A stretch of DNA of 64,000 nt from Janibacter melonis (GCF_020567375.1 NZ_JAJBZM010000003.1:759333-823332); one strand, 5' to 3'; positions 25,483-35,411 are shown, counted from the first letter of the stretch. A program made the numbers and translations. Notes: generated by a model not told the origin, from the sequence alone.

Positions 25483-25866
25483 GTGCGCGCGCTCGAGGAC
25501 CTCGGCGGCCGCCGGGGCGGGGTCGTCCTCGCCGTCGCGGGGTCACTGGTGTGGCTGCTCGCGCTCGCCGGCGGCTCGGTCGAGAGCCGCACGGTGTGGG
25601 CCGTCGTCGGTGTGGGCATCGGCGTCTTCCTCGTCGCCAACGCGCTGCGCCTCGCCGGCCCGCAGGGCCACCTCAGCCGCACCGTCGTGCGCCGCGCGCT
25701 CGTGGTGCTCGGCCTGTCGGTCGTCGCCGCGGTCGCCGCGCTCGTCGGCGCCGGGCTCGGCCCGGCCCTCTTCGTGCTCGGCGGGACCGCCGGCATCACC
25801 TTGTGGGTGATGAGCAGCGTCGCCGTCGCGGTGAGCGTGCCCGAGAGCCGCGGCGGGCGCGGCTGA
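25483..25866 (+). CDS. small membrane protein, 127 aa
   Basis: I do not recognise a specific family. The protein has four hydrophobic segments: VVLAVAGSLVWLLALAGG, VWAVVGVGIGVFLVANAL, ALVVLGLSVVAAVAALVGAG and FVLGGTAGITLWVMSSVAVA. The GTG at 25483 begins 1 bp after the hflX stop, so it is co-transcribed with hflX. A short CCCC-TC-GGGG hairpin plus a CGAAGGGG motif lies after its stop in the 27-bp gap to the convergent hydrolase gene. Confidence 0.65.
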   Translation: MRALEDLGGRRGGVVLAVAGSLVWLLALAGGSVESRTVWAVVGVGIGVFLVANALRLAGPQGHLSRTVVRRALVVLGLSVVAAVAALVGAGLGPALFVLGGTAGITLWVMSSVAVAVSVPESRGGRG

Positions 25867-25893
25867 GCCGTCCCCTCGGGGGCGAAGGGGGAG

Positions 25894-26472
25894 TCAGCCC
25901 AGCGCGGTGAGGACCTCGGCCGAGGTGGCCAGGACGACCTGCGGCGGGTAGAGACCCATGACGTGCAGCGCCGCCGTGTGGTGCTCGCGGCTCGAGCCGG
26001 CGCAGCCGTCGGTGACGACGACGACGCGCGCACCCGCGTCGGCGGCGGCGAGCACCGTCGAGACGACGCAGCAGTCCGTCGAGACCCCGGTGACGAGCAG
26101 GGTCGGTGTCGGGCCGACGACGTCGACGAGGTCCTCGCCCCACTTGCCGAAGGTCGGCACGTCGACCGTCGGGTGGGCGGAGATCTCCTCGGCCTGGCCG
26201 ACGAGGGCGAACATCGGGTCGTCGTCGGGGCGGTCGGCGAAGGGCCAGGCCGCGAAGTAGTCGGCCCACGACCCCACCCGCGAGCGTCCCGGCACCCAGC
26301 GGGTGACGACCGTGCGCTGCGGCCCGAGCCGCTCGGCGAGGTGGTGCACCGGCGCGATGATGTCGCCGAACATCAGCGAGCCCCACTGCGACTCGGGGTC
26401 GGCGAAGATCCGCTGCGGGTCGACGACGAGCAGCCAGGCCCCCGCGAGGTCCGGCAGCGGGGCCATGGTCAC
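25894..26472 (-). CDS. isochorismatase-like cysteine hydrolase
   Basis: This 192-aa protein belongs to the isochorismatase/nicotinamidase superfamily: WLLVVDPQRIFAD near the start (catalytic Asp), GKWGEDLV (Lys), and VTGVSTDCCVVSTVLAA with the nucleophilic Cys. The GTG at 26472 is chosen because it gives a GTGA overlap with the permease stop and an AGGAGG site at 7 nt spacing; an ATG two codons later is the alternative. Coupling with an NCS1 permease suggests use of an imported nucleobase, hydantoin or related amide. The exact substrate is not determinable. Confidence 0.82.
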   Translation of the reverse strand: MTMAPLPDLAGAWLLVVDPQRIFADPESQWGSLMFGDIIAPVHHLAERLGPQRTVVTRWVPGRSRVGSWADYFAAWPFADRPDDDPMFALVGQAEEISAHPTVDVPTFGKWGEDLVDVVGPTPTLLVTGVSTDCCVVSTVLAAADAGARVVVVTDGCAGSSREHHTAALHVMGLYPPQVVLATSAEVLTALG

Positions 26473-27977
26473 GCCCGTCCCTCCTGCCGGGCGACGGTGC
26501 CGCGCCGGGCGACGAGCGTGACGAGGAAGGACAGGACGAGCGCGAGGAGGACGCCGAGGTTGGCGTAGGCGAAGGTGCCCTCCCAGAAACCGCCGGCCGC
26601 GTCCCACGTGCCGAGGCCGAGCGGCTCGAGCAGGTAGCCCTGCCAGTTGTTCCAGCTCGCGTCGGCGGCGAAGGAGTTGACGACGAGGCCCCAGCCGAGG
26701 ACGGACGCGACGACCATCGTCGCGATCGAGGTCCAGTCCCACGCGCCGTACCGGCCGCGCGGGTCGAAGAGCGCCTCCTCGTCGTAGTCGCGGCGGCGCA
26801 GGGCGATGTCGGCGATCATGATCCCCGCCCAGCTCGCGAGCGGAACCCCGAGGGTGATGAGGAAGGACTGGAAGGGGTTGATGAAGCTCTCGGCGACGAA
26901 GACGACGTAGAAGGTGCCGATGGTGAGGATGACCCCGTCGACCGCGGCCGCCGCCGGCCGGGGGATGCGCACCCCGAGGGAGAGCAGCGTCAGGCCGGAG
27001 GAGTAGATCCCGAGGACGGCCCCCGAGACGAGCGCGAGCACCGCCGCGACAAGGAAGGGCACGAGCACCCACGTCGGCAGGAGGGTCGCCAGCGTGCCGA
27101 TCGGGTCGCCGCCGATGCCGGTGAGCACCGCCTCGTCCGAGCCGGCGAGCGCCAGGCCGTAGCAGACGAGCAGGGCCGGGGCGATCGCGCCGCCGAGGGT
27201 GTTCCACCCGACGATCGCGGCGCCCGACGCATCACGGCGCTGGTAGCGCGACCAGTCGGCGGCGATGTTGATCCAGCCCAGGCCGAAGCCCGTCATCACC
27301 ATGACGAGGGCTCCCGTCATCGCGCCGATCGACCCGGACGGCAGCGAGGTGACCGCGCCCCAGTCGACGTGCTGCACCGTCATGACGACGTAGAGGACGG
27401 TGATGGCCCCGGTGACCCACGTGAGCACCGACTGCATCCGCATGATGACGTGGTAGCCCGCGACCGAGGCGGCGACGACGAGCCCGGCGACGACGACCGC
27501 GGCGACGACCTTCGTCCCGGTGCCACCGCCCCAGCCGAGCCGCTCGAAGATCGTCGCCGTCGCGAGCGTGGCGAGGATCGCGAGGAAGGTCTCCCAGCCG
27601 ATCGAGGTCAGCCAGCTGATGACGCCGGGCACCTTCTGCCCGGTGACGCCGAAGGCGGCCCGCGAGAGCACCATCGTCGGGGCCGACCCGCGCTTGCCGG
27701 CGAGAGCGATGACGCCGCACAGCGCGAAGGAGATGACGACGCCGAGGACGGTGACGACGACCGCCTGGACGAAGGAGATGCCGAAGCCGAGGACGAAGGC
27801 GGCGTAGGAGATGCCGAAGACGCTGACGTTGGCCGCGAACCACGGCCAGAAGAGGTCGCGGGGCCGGGCGGTGCGCTCGGACTCGGCGATGATCTCGATG
27901 CCTGTGGTCTCGACGCCGCGTCGCCGCACGGCGTCGATCCGCGAGCCGTCCCTGTCGCTCACCGGGGTGCTGGTCAT
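26469..27977 (-). CDS. NCS1 family nucleobase/cytosine-type permease
   Basis: This 502-aa integral membrane protein has about twelve hydrophobic segments and the NCS1-like order. The N-terminus has RPRDLFWPWFAANVSVFGIS, followed by a helix-1/2 region and GFGLGWINIAADWSRYQ, which resembles the cytosine permease CodB helix 6. It should import a purine, pyrimidine or related ring compound by cation symport. The ATG at 27977 has GACATT 6 nt upstream. It is followed by the coupled isochorismatase-like gene. The region 27978-28074 holds no gene. Confidence 0.85.
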   Translation of the reverse strand: MTSTPVSDRDGSRIDAVRRRGVETTGIEIIAESERTARPRDLFWPWFAANVSVFGISYAAFVLGFGISFVQAVVVTVLGVVISFALCGVIALAGKRGSAPTMVLSRAAFGVTGQKVPGVISWLTSIGWETFLAILATLATATIFERLGWGGGTGTKVVAAVVVAGLVVAASVAGYHVIMRMQSVLTWVTGAITVLYVVMTVQHVDWGAVTSLPSGSIGAMTGALVMVMTGFGLGWINIAADWSRYQRRDASGAAIVGWNTLGGAIAPALLVCYGLALAGSDEAVLTGIGGDPIGTLATLLPTWVLVPFLVAAVLALVSGAVLGIYSSGLTLLSLGVRIPRPAAAAVDGVILTIGTFYVVFVAESFINPFQSFLITLGVPLASWAGIMIADIALRRRDYDEEALFDPRGRYGAWDWTSIATMVVASVLGWGLVVNSFAADASWNNWQGYLLEPLGLGTWDAAGGFWEGTFAYANLGVLLALVLSFLVTLVARRGTVARQEGRA

Positions 27978-28074
27978 GATCGCAATGTCCCACATCCGCG
28001 CCCCGCCGGGGCGCACCACGACGCGAGCGGCCCGGGTGCGCACGCGGTCACGCCCGGCGGTCACGGCAGGCGGC

Positions 28075-29304
28075 TCAGCGCAGCCCGGCCTCGATCGCGT
28101 CGGCGAGGCCCGGGGTGTCGTCGACGAGCTGCTCGGTGAAGTCGACGGCGCCCTGGGGGGCGAGGTGGATCTCGTCGCGGCTCGAGCCGTCGCCCCACCA
28201 GTCGCCGTAGGAGGCGACGGGGAAGTGCTGCGTCCCGCCCTCGCGGGCGAGCCGGGCCGCGGCCTTCTGCCGCTTCGCGTCGTAGTCGCGCCCGATCCGC
28301 TCCAGGCCCGCCTGGTGGGCCGGGCTGTACGGGATCTCGGTCGAGATGACGGTGACCCCCTCGGCCTCGAGCAGGTCGACGAGCTCGGTGTACTCGTCGA
28401 TCGAGCTCTGCAGGATCGTCGGGAAGCCGGGGAAGCCACGCTCGGCGAGCCGGGTGCGAGCGCGCTGCTCGACCTCCGCCCGGGTCATCGACGGGTGCTC
28501 GATCATCCCGTCGGCCCGCAGCCGGGAGCCCGGCGCGATCTGCAGGGTGGTCTGGAGCGCTCGCCCGTCGAGTGCGCGGCGCACCTGCCCACCGCCGAGC
28601 GCGAAGCGGTGCCGCAGGTCGGTGCGGTCGGCCTCGCAGTCCGCGCGCTCCGCGGCGTCCCACACGGGGCTGCTCGGGCGGTCGCACCCCTCGACGACGT
28701 GCGAGAAGGGCGTGCGCTGCACGGTGCTCGTGTAGAAGCCGTCGTCCTCCGCGGCTCGGGTCGAGATGCTGAGGACGGCCACCTGCGGCAGCCGGTCGAC
28801 GGACCGGGCGTATCGCGCGACCATGCGGTTGACGCCCCACCTGGCGCGGCTGCTCGCCGCGTTGAAGACGCTCACCGGTGACCCGGTGCGCTCGGCGAGC
28901 TGCTCACCCAGCACCTCGGGGTCGATGCCCTGCTGGGTCATCGAGTCACCGAAGATCATGACGTCGGGGGCCTTGTCGAGGGCCCGGAGGGAGTTCGTCA
29001 TCGTCTCGAAGGCGCCCCCGTGCGTGGGGGCGACCGGCACGCGCTCCTCGTCGACGAGGCGCTGCAGCTGAGCGGCCGTCACGTCGTCGGCGAGGGGCTC
29101 GTTGAAGACCGGCCCGTCGTCGAAGCGGACCGGCCGGTAGGTCTGCTCCGGGGCGGGGGAGCGCGTCTGCGAGGGCACCGGCTCCTCGGGGCTCGTCGGG
29201 CCGGCCGAGGTGGGGCTCGCGTCCTCGCCCTGGCCGCCCTGGCAGCCGGCCGCGAGCACGCCGCACAGCGCGGCGACGACGACGGCGCGGCGGGTGGTCG
29301 GCAT
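28075..29304 (-). CDS. lipoprotein with SGNH/GDSL-like hydrolase domain
   Basis: This 409-aa protein has a lipoprotein signal: MPTTRRAVVVAALCGVLAAGC, with lipobox LAAG-C. A Ser/Pro/Thr-rich linker follows. The main domain contains DVMIFGDSMTQQGIDPEVL, an SGNH block-I-like GDS motif, and near the end DEIHLAPQGAVDF, a D-x-x-H block-V-like motif. It is therefore an extracellular, membrane-anchored esterase or acyl-transfer partner; AlgX/DltD-like roles in polymer acylation are possible but unproven. The ATG has a GGAGG site. No polymer genes are adjacent. Confidence 0.75.
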   Translation of the reverse strand: MPTTRRAVVVAALCGVLAAGCQGGQGEDASPTSAGPTSPEEPVPSQTRSPAPEQTYRPVRFDDGPVFNEPLADDVTAAQLQRLVDEERVPVAPTHGGAFETMTNSLRALDKAPDVMIFGDSMTQQGIDPEVLGEQLAERTGSPVSVFNAASSRARWGVNRMVARYARSVDRLPQVAVLSISTRAAEDDGFYTSTVQRTPFSHVVEGCDRPSSPVWDAAERADCEADRTDLRHRFALGGGQVRRALDGRALQTTLQIAPGSRLRADGMIEHPSMTRAEVEQRARTRLAERGFPGFPTILQSSIDEYTELVDLLEAEGVTVISTEIPYSPAHQAGLERIGRDYDAKRQKAAARLAREGGTQHFPVASYGDWWGDGSSRDEIHLAPQGAVDFTEQLVDDTPGLADAIEAGLR

Positions 29305-29416
29305 GGTCCTCCAGGTCTGCGGTCGGTGCGGCGGGCGGGCGAAGGGGGCATCTCGAGGCTAGCCCGGTGCACCGACGCCGGGCGGTCCGGGACCCCCGGG
29401 CTGCGAGGATGACGCG

Positions 29417-30067
29417 GTGGACACGAGCTCGTACGACGACGCGGTGACCCGGCTCGGGGGTGCCCCGGGGGAGATGGCGACGTCCTTGCTCGACCGCTAC
29501 GCCGAGCCCCAGCGCGGCTACCACGACGGCCGTCATCTCGCCGAGGTGCTCACGGCCGTCGACCTGCTCGGCGGCGACCTCGACCCCCGCGAGCATGCGC
29601 TCGTCGTGCTCGCCGCGTGGTACCACGACGCCGTGTACGACCCCGCCGCGGCACCAGGGGCCAACGAGGAGGCGAGCGCCGTCCTCTCCGAGCGCGAGCT
29701 CTCCGGTGCCGGGTGCGACCCGAGCGCTGCGGGGGCGGTCGCCGGCCTAGTGCGGGCCACGCTCGAGCACGAGCTGCCGGGGACGCCCGGGCCCGAGGCG
29801 GTGCTCCACGACGCCGACCTGTGGGTGCTGTCAGCCCCGCCGCAGCGCTTCGACGAGTACTGCGCCCAGGTTTGCGACGAGTACGCCCACGTCCCGGCCG
29901 AGGACTTCGCGCGGGGGAGGACGGCTGTCCTCGCCCCCTTCGCCACCCGTCCGCGGCTCTACGCGACCACCGTGGCCCACGAGCGCTGGACCGACGCCGC
30001 GCGGACCAACCTGCGCCGTGAGCTCGACCGGCTCAGCGGCGGTGCGGACGGCGCTGAGCGGCGGTGA
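29417..30067 (+). CDS. HD-domain phosphohydrolase-like protein
   Basis: The 216-aa protein matches the small predicted metal-dependent HD superfamily family. It has YAEPQRGYHDGRHLAEVL near the start, then AAWYHDAVYDP (the HD dyad) and EAVLHDADLWVL (a second His-Asp). It probably hydrolyses a phosphate ester or nucleotide; the substrate is unknown. The GTG at 29417 is preceded by GAGGAT with 6 nt spacing, another candidate leaderless start. Its 3' end overlaps the convergent DUF4031 gene by 35 bp. Confidence 0.8.
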   Translation: MDTSSYDDAVTRLGGAPGEMATSLLDRYAEPQRGYHDGRHLAEVLTAVDLLGGDLDPREHALVVLAAWYHDAVYDPAAAPGANEEASAVLSERELSGAGCDPSAAGAVAGLVRATLEHELPGTPGPEAVLHDADLWVLSAPPQRFDEYCAQVCDEYAHVPAEDFARGRTAVLAPFATRPRLYATTVAHERWTDAARTNLRRELDRLSGGADGAERR

Positions 30068-30308
30068 CCCGCAGCCCGGAGGTGCGCAGCGCGACGATGA
30101 GCTCGCGACCGCTCACCTCGTGGGCTCCGGCGGCGACGACCTCGGCGTAGCGGCTGCGCGGGACGTCGTAGTGGTCCTCGTCGAAGAGTCGTCTCGGCAG
30201 GCCGACGCCCTCGGCGAAGGCGTGCAGCTCGGCCAGCGAGGTGTCGGAGACGAGATGGCTCCACACGGTGTCCCACCCCGGCCAGGTCGGCGGGTCGACG
30301 AGGATCAT
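30033..30308 (-). CDS. DUF4031 family protein
   Basis: This 91-aa protein fits the small actinobacterial DUF4031 family: MILVDPPTWPGWDTVWSHLV at the start, LHAFAEGVGLPRRLFDEDHYD in the middle, and SGRELIVALRTSGLR at the end. The function is unknown; the His/Asp-rich centre could bind a metal. The ATG lies 4 bp after the stop of the ABC ATPase gene, so it is the last gene of the transporter operon. Confidence 0.85.
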   Translation of the reverse strand: MILVDPPTWPGWDTVWSHLVSDTSLAELHAFAEGVGLPRRLFDEDHYDVPRSRYAEVVAAGAHEVSGRELIVALRTSGLRVTAAQRRPHRR

Positions 30309-30312
30309 CGGC

Positions 30313-31116
30313 TCAGATCGGCTCGAGGATGCGCTTGAGGAAGGCCTGGGTGCGGGCCTCGCGCGGCGCGAGGATCACCTGCTCGGGCGCGCCCCGCTCG
30401 ACGACGACCCCGCCGTCGATGAAGAGCACGTCGTCGGCGACCTCCCGCGCGAAGCGGATCTCGTGGGTGACGACGACCATCGTCCAGCTCTGCTGCGCGA
30501 GGTCGCGCATCACCGCGAGTACCTCGCCGACCGTCTCGGGGTCGAGCGCCGAGGTCGGCTCGTCGAAGAGGACGACGTCGGGGCGCAGGGCGAGCGCCCG
30601 GGCGATGCCGACGCGCTGCTGCTGACCGCCGGAGAGCTGGTAGGGGTACTTGTCGGCGTGCTCGGTGAGCCCGACCTGCTCGAGCAGGGTCATGCCCCGC
30701 TCGCGAGCCGCTGCCGGGTCCTCGCCCTGGACGACGACCGGGCCCTCCACGACGTTGTCGATCGCGCTCTTGTGCGCGAAGAGGTCGTGCCCCTGGAAGA
30801 CGAACCCCGTGTGCGAGGCGAGCTGGTCGGCCTGCTCCCGCTGAGCACGGGGGAGCCGGCCGCGCCGGTTGGGCGTGAGCTCGGCGAAGTCGACGGTCGT
30901 GCCGCCGATGGTGATGACCCCGGCGTCGGGGGTCTCGAGCCCGCCGAGCGCACGCAGCAGGGTCGTCTTGCCCGACCCGGACGGGCCGAGGACGACGGTG
31001 ACGGTGCCCGCACCGACCTCGAAGGAGATGTCGCGCAGCACCTCCTTCTCGCCGAAGCTCTTGCGCACGGAGCGCGCGGACAGCACGGGGGCGGTGGTGG
31101 TCTCAGCGGGCGACAT
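30313..31116 (-). CDS. amino-acid ABC transporter ATP-binding protein
   Basis: This 267-aa ATPase has Walker [13 protein letters not shown]-loop FQGHDLF, signature [15 protein letters not shown], Walker [13 protein letters not shown] and the H-loop [10 protein letters not shown]. This pattern is typical of polar amino-acid (GlnQ/HisP/TcyC-type) importers. A short insertion with [20 protein letters not shown] follows the Walker A region. It overlaps the fused binding-protein/permease gene by 14 bp, so the two form one transporter. Confidence 0.92.
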   Translation of the reverse strand: MSPAETTTAPVLSARSVRKSFGEKEVLRDISFEVGAGTVTVVLGPSGSGKTTLLRALGGLETPDAGVITIGGTTVDFAELTPNRRGRLPRAQREQADQLASHTGFVFQGHDLFAHKSAIDNVVEGPVVVQGEDPAAARERGMTLLEQVGLTEHADKYPYQLSGGQQQRVGIARALALRPDVVLFDEPTSALDPETVGEVLAVMRDLAQQSWTMVVVTHEIRFAREVADDVLFIDGGVVVERGAPEQVILAPREARTQAFLKRILEPI

Positions 31117-32611
31117 AGCGGCTCAGCCTCTCCTCGGCGCGGTCCTGGAAGAACGAGATGACCAGGCAGATGACCCAGAAGTACAGGGCGGCCATCGTGT
31201 ACATCGGCAGGAACTGGTAGGTCGGCGCGGCGGCGAACTGCGCCACGCGGAAGAGGTCGGTGACGAGGATGACCGACGTCAGCGAGGTGTCCTTGACGAG
31301 GGACACGAGGGTGTTCGACAGCGGTGGCACGGCGGTGCGGGCGGCCTGCGGCAGGATGATCCGTCGCATCGTCGTCGCCCGGCTCATCCCGATGGTGCGG
31401 GCCGCCTCCCACTGGCCCCGCGGGATGGACTCGACGGCCGAGCGGATGACCTCGGCCGCGTACCCGCCGACGTTGAGGGACAGCGCGATGACCGCGGCGG
31501 GGAAGGGGTCGAAGTTGATCCCGAGCTGCGGCATCGCGTAGAAGATGATGAAGAGCTGCACGAGCAGCGGTGTCCCGCGGATCGCCGAGATGTAGACCCG
31601 TGCGACCGCCCGGGGCACCGCGGCCGTGGACATCCGCCCGACGGCGGCCAGGAGTGCGATGACGAGGCCGAGGGCGAAGGAGAGCGCGGCGAGCGGGATG
31701 TTGACCGTCACCGCGGCCTTGAGCATCGGCCAGGCGTTCTCCTGGACGAGCTCCCACCAGCTCGGCGCGGTGTTCTCCGCGGAGAAGTACGTGTCGTAGA
31801 TGCGCTGAGTCGTGCCGTCCTGCTCCATCTCGGCCAGGGCCTTGTCGATCGCCGGCATGTAGCCGGAGCCCTTCTTCGCCGCGAAGACGGACTCGGACTT
31901 CTCATCGGTCTCGGCGACGATCTTCACCCCGGGGTTGGGGTTGGTCGCGATGTAGTTGCGCACGGCGAGCTTGTCGTTGACGAGCGCGTCGACCCGGCCC
32001 TCGCGCAGGCTGGCCATCGCCTCGGTCATGCCGTCGACGCCGACGACCTTCGCGCCGTACTCCTCCGCGACCTCGGCCCAGCTGCTCGTGATGTTCTGCG
32101 CCGAGCGCTTGTCGCGCAGGTCCTCCAGGGACTCGATGCCCTTCGGGTTGTCCTCGGCGACGACGAGCACGCCGGCGGTCTCGACGTAGGGGTCGGAGAG
32201 GTCGTAGAGCTGGGCGCGCTCCTCGTTGTACGTCACCTGGTTGGCGACGACGTCGAAGCGGTCGGACTCGAGCGCGGCGAACATCGAGTCCCACGGGGTC
32301 GCGACGTACTCGACCTCGACCCCGAGGCGCTCGCCGACGGCGTTCATCACGTCGATGTCGAAGCCGGTGAACTCGTCGCCGGAGCGCGTCGAGAAGGGGG
32401 CGTACACCCCTTCGGTCCCGACACGCAGGGGGTCGGGGATCTCGGCCTGCTGCGCCATCTGGCGGGCGGTCGGACGCTGCTCGGCGTCCGTCTGCGCCCC
32501 GGCGGGTGCCGCGAGCACGAGGGCGGGGAGCAGCGCGAGCAGGAGCGCGGCGAGCACCCGCAGCCGGGCTGCGAGCGGGCCGGGCGCAGGGCGCGGCGTG
32601 GTGACGGGCAT
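31103..32611 (-). CDS. fused amino-acid-binding protein and ABC permease
   Basis: This 502-aa protein has three parts. Residues about 1-40 are a signal peptide ([20 protein letters not shown]). About 55-290 are a family-3 solute-binding domain ([35 protein letters not shown]). About 300-500 are a HisM/GlnP-type permease with the [20 protein letters not shown] coupling loop. Such fusions, as in GlnP, form a homodimer with the separate ATPase encoded next. The ATG has TAGGCT at 7 nt spacing and no ribosome binding site. It probably imports a polar or sulfur amino acid; specificity is not determinable. Confidence 0.92.
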   Translation of the reverse strand: MPVTTPRPAPGPLAARLRVLAALLLALLPALVLAAPAGAQTDAEQRPTARQMAQQAEIPDPLRVGTEGVYAPFSTRSGDEFTGFDIDVMNAVGERLGVEVEYVATPWDSMFAALESDRFDVVANQVTYNEERAQLYDLSDPYVETAGVLVVAEDNPKGIESLEDLRDKRSAQNITSSWAEVAEEYGAKVVGVDGMTEAMASLREGRVDALVNDKLAVRNYIATNPNPGVKIVAETDEKSESVFAAKKGSGYMPAIDKALAEMEQDGTTQRIYDTYFSAENTAPSWWELVQENAWPMLKAAVTVNIPLAALSFALGLVIALLAAVGRMSTAAVPRAVARVYISAIRGTPLLVQLFIIFYAMPQLGINFDPFPAAVIALSLNVGGYAAEVIRSAVESIPRGQWEAARTIGMSRATTMRRIILPQAARTAVPPLSNTLVSLVKDTSLTSVILVTDLFRVAQFAAAPTYQFLPMYTMAALYFWVICLVISFFQDRAEERLSRYVAR

Positions 32612-32624
32612 GCCCCACAGCCTA
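32612..32624 (-). promoter_or_regulatory. leaderless-type promoter of ABC transporter operon
   Basis: On the minus strand TAGGCT (32624-32619) is followed by 7 nt and the ATG. There is no room for a ribosome binding site, so the transcript should begin at or within a base or two of the start codon. Confidence 0.55.
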
Positions 32625-32685
32625 GGTCGGTGACCCTGTGGGCGCCCTCGCGGCGTCCAGGCCTCGGCGCGGTGCCTGTGGCGCC

Positions 32686-35295
32686 TCAGAGCCGCCGCAT
32701 CGCCGTCGCGAGGACGACGGCCTCGCCGACGCGGTCGGACGCGTCGAGGTCGACCTCGGCCTCGACCACCCAGTCGCCGTCACCCGCGGGGTCGGCGAGC
32801 ACCTGACGTACCCGGCGGACCCGCACGTCGGCGATCGCCTCGTCGCCCTCGTCGGGCATGCCGGGTGCCGGCGCCATGACGTCCTCGGTCGAGATGCGGT
32901 GCGGCCCACGGGCGTCGGCATCGGTCGCGATCTCGTCGTGCTCCTGCCAGTACTCGCCGAGCGCCTCGTCCCAGGCGTCGCGCGTCATCACCGCGGAGCG
33001 CCCGTCATCGGCGAGGGCTGCGGCGGCGTGCTCGATCGCGGCGAGCCCGTCGACGTCGTCGCGGGCCGCGCGAGCGACCCGCTGCCACATCGCGCCCCGG
33101 ACCATGGGGGTGAAGGCGTGGGGCTGCGCGCTGATCGGGCGCGACGGCGGGCGCAGGTCGCCCGCGTCGTGGTGCGAGACGACCTCGGCGAGGTGGGCGT
33201 CGGGATGGGCCAGCGCCTCCCACTCGTCGAGGAGGGAGGAGTCGGTCTGGCGGATGGTCTCGCCGAGCCAGGCGATGATCTCTTCGAGCGCCTCGCCCCG
33301 GTGCTCGGCCGGCACGGTGTGCGCCATCGTGCGGTAGGCGTCGGAGAGGTAGCGCAGCAGCAGGCCCTCGCGCGGTGCGAGGTCGTAGCGGCGCACGAGG
33401 TCGCTGAAGGACATGCCGTCCTCCCACATGTGCCGCACGATGCTGCACGGCACGAGACCGTCGACGGGCAGCCACGGGTGGGCGACGAGGTACTCCTCGT
33501 AGGCCGGGCGGAGGAGCTCGGCGAGCGGCTCGGGCCAGGTGATCTCGTCGAGGCGCGCCATCCGCTCCTCGTACTCGACGCCGTCGGCCTTCATCTCGGC
33601 CAGGGCCTCGCCGCGGGCGGCGTGCTGCTGGGCGAGCAGGAGCGGTCGGGGGGCGTCGAGGACCGCCTCGACGACGGAGACGACGTCGAGGGCGTAGGTG
33701 TCGGCGTCGCGGTCGAGCAGCTCGAAGACGGCCAGGGCGAAGGGGGCGAGCGGCTGGTTGAGCGCGAAGTCGCTCGGCAGGTCGAGGGTGAGGGCGACGG
33801 TGCGCCCGCTGTCGTCGGGCTCGTCGAGGCGCACGAGGACGCCGGAGTCGAGCAGGGAGCGGCCGAGCCGGATCGCCCGCTTGGCCAGGCGGGCCTGGCC
33901 GCGCGGGTCCTCGTGGTTGTCGCGGGTGAGGGCCGACAGGGCGGCGATGGGGTCGCCGGGCCGGGCGACGACGTTGAGGATCGTCGAGTTCTCCACCCGC
34001 ATGCGGCTGGCGAGCGGCTCGGCCGGGGCGGTCGTCAGCTTGGTGAAGGTGTCCTCGGTCCACACGACGAAGCCCTCCGGGGGCTTCTTGCGCTGGATCT
34101 TCTTCAGCTTCTTCGGGTCGTCACCGGCCTTGGCGACGAGGCGCTCGTTCTCGATCGTGTGCTCGGGGGCCTGGACGACGACGAAGCCCTGCGTGTCGTA
34201 GCCGGCGCGACCGGCGCGACCGGCGACCTGGAGGAACTCGCGGACGCGGAGCACCCGGTGGCGACGCCCGTCGAACTTCGTCAGCGAGGTGAAGAGGACG
34301 GCGCGGATCGGCACGTTGATGCCGACGCCGAGGGTGTCGGTCCCGCAGATGACCTTGAGCTTGCCCTGCTGGGCGAGGCGCTCGACGAGCCGGCGGTAGC
34401 GCGGGAGCATCCCGGCGTGGTGCACGCCGATGCCCTTGCGCAGCAGCGCCGAGAGGGTGCGCCCGAAGCCGGCGGAGAAGCGGAAGCCGGCGATCTCGGC
34501 CGCGACGGCGTCGCGCTCGGCGGGGGTGAGCAGCTTCGTCGACGAGAGGGTGCGCGCGTGCTCGGCGGCGTTGGCCTGGGTCTGGTGCACGACGTAGACC
34601 GGCACGCGGTCCCACTCGACGAGGTCCTCGATGGTGTCCTGCAGCGGGGTCGTCGACCAGGTGAAGGTCAGCGGCACCGGGCGGGGCGCGTCCGAGACGA
34701 CGGTGACGTCGCGGCCGGTGCGCGCCTCGAGGTCCTCGACGAAGCGCGTCGTGTCGCCGAGGGTCGCCGACATGAGGAGCATCTGCGCGTCGACGAGGGT
34801 GAGGAGCGGGACCTGCCAGGCCCAGCCGCGCTCGGGCTCGGAGTAGTAGTGGAACTCGTCCATGACGACGAGGCCGACGTCGGCGGCCCGGCCCTCGCGC
34901 AGCGCCATGTTGGCGAGCACCTCGGCCGTGCACACGATGATCGGGGCGTCGGGGTTGACCGACGCGTCGCCGGTGAGCATGCCGACGTCCTGCGCCCCGA
35001 AGGTCGCGCAGAGGTCGAAGAACTTCTCGCTGACGAGCGCCTTGATCGGCGCGGTGTAGAAGGCGACCTTGTCCTGCGAGAGGGCGTGGGCGATGGCGGC
35101 CGTCGCGACGAGCGACTTGCCCGACCCGGTCGGGGTCGAGATGACGACGTGCTCGTCGGCGAGCAGCGCGAGCGCCGCCTCCTCCTGGTGGGGGTAGAGC
35201 GTGATCCCGCGCCCCGCCGCCCACCGCTCCAGCGCGTCGAAGACCTCGTCGGGGGTCGAGCCGGTACGCACGTCGAGGGTCTGGGGCTGGCTCAC
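32686..35295 (-). CDS. DEAD/DEAH-box helicase with C-terminal DUF3516
   Basis: This 869-aa protein has an N-terminal Ski2-like helicase core: Walker A STPTGSGKSLVA, motif II VVMDEFHYY (DEFH), motif III LMSATLGDT, and motif VI QVAGRAGRAGYDTQGF. The C-terminal half matches the actinobacterial DUF3516 extension. It is likely an RNA helicase, perhaps in RNA decay or ribosome-related turnover. The GTG start at 35295 has GAGGAT 6 nt upstream. The size is normal for the family. It stands alone. Confidence 0.92.
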   Translation of the reverse strand: MSQPQTLDVRTGSTPDEVFDALERWAAGRGITLYPHQEEAALALLADEHVVISTPTGSGKSLVATAAIAHALSQDKVAFYTAPIKALVSEKFFDLCATFGAQDVGMLTGDASVNPDAPIIVCTAEVLANMALREGRAADVGLVVMDEFHYYSEPERGWAWQVPLLTLVDAQMLLMSATLGDTTRFVEDLEARTGRDVTVVSDAPRPVPLTFTWSTTPLQDTIEDLVEWDRVPVYVVHQTQANAAEHARTLSSTKLLTPAERDAVAAEIAGFRFSAGFGRTLSALLRKGIGVHHAGMLPRYRRLVERLAQQGKLKVICGTDTLGVGINVPIRAVLFTSLTKFDGRRHRVLRVREFLQVAGRAGRAGYDTQGFVVVQAPEHTIENERLVAKAGDDPKKLKKIQRKKPPEGFVVWTEDTFTKLTTAPAEPLASRMRVENSTILNVVARPGDPIAALSALTRDNHEDPRGQARLAKRAIRLGRSLLDSGVLVRLDEPDDSGRTVALTLDLPSDFALNQPLAPFALAVFELLDRDADTYALDVVSVVEAVLDAPRPLLLAQQHAARGEALAEMKADGVEYEERMARLDEITWPEPLAELLRPAYEEYLVAHPWLPVDGLVPCSIVRHMWEDGMSFSDLVRRYDLAPREGLLLRYLSDAYRTMAHTVPAEHRGEALEEIIAWLGETIRQTDSSLLDEWEALAHPDAHLAEVVSHHDAGDLRPPSRPISAQPHAFTPMVRGAMWQRVARAARDDVDGLAAIEHAAAALADDGRSAVMTRDAWDEALGEYWQEHDEIATDADARGPHRISTEDVMAPAPGMPDEGDEAIADVRVRRVRQVLADPAGDGDWVVEAEVDLDASDRVGEAVVLATAMRRL

Positions 35296-35376
35296 CGACC
35301 CATCCTCGCAGCCCGCCCGAGGTGCCCCGGTCGAGGTGTGCTCCCGGGCGGTCGAGGTGGGACGAAGGGGATGGTG

Positions 35377-35411
35377 GTGGTCGAGGTGAGACGGAGGAGC
35401 CTCGAGACCAC
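35377..35411. repeat. inverted repeat GTGGTCGAGG ... CCTCGAGACCAC
   Basis: The left arm 35377-35386 and right arm 35400-35411 pair with two extra bases on the right, just as in the 13391-13434 copy. Two more GGTCGAGGTG half-copies lie upstream at about 35329 and 35350. A CGAAGGGG motif is between them (35363-35370). The element fills the gap between two divergent genes, the helicase and the GNAT gene. It is probably a dispersed family of small palindromic repeats. Confidence 0.5.

Noticed and set aside
31103-32611. Binding protein and permease joined by a frameshift or assembly error
   Set aside because: The frame is clean, and this fusion is a known architecture (GlnP-type).
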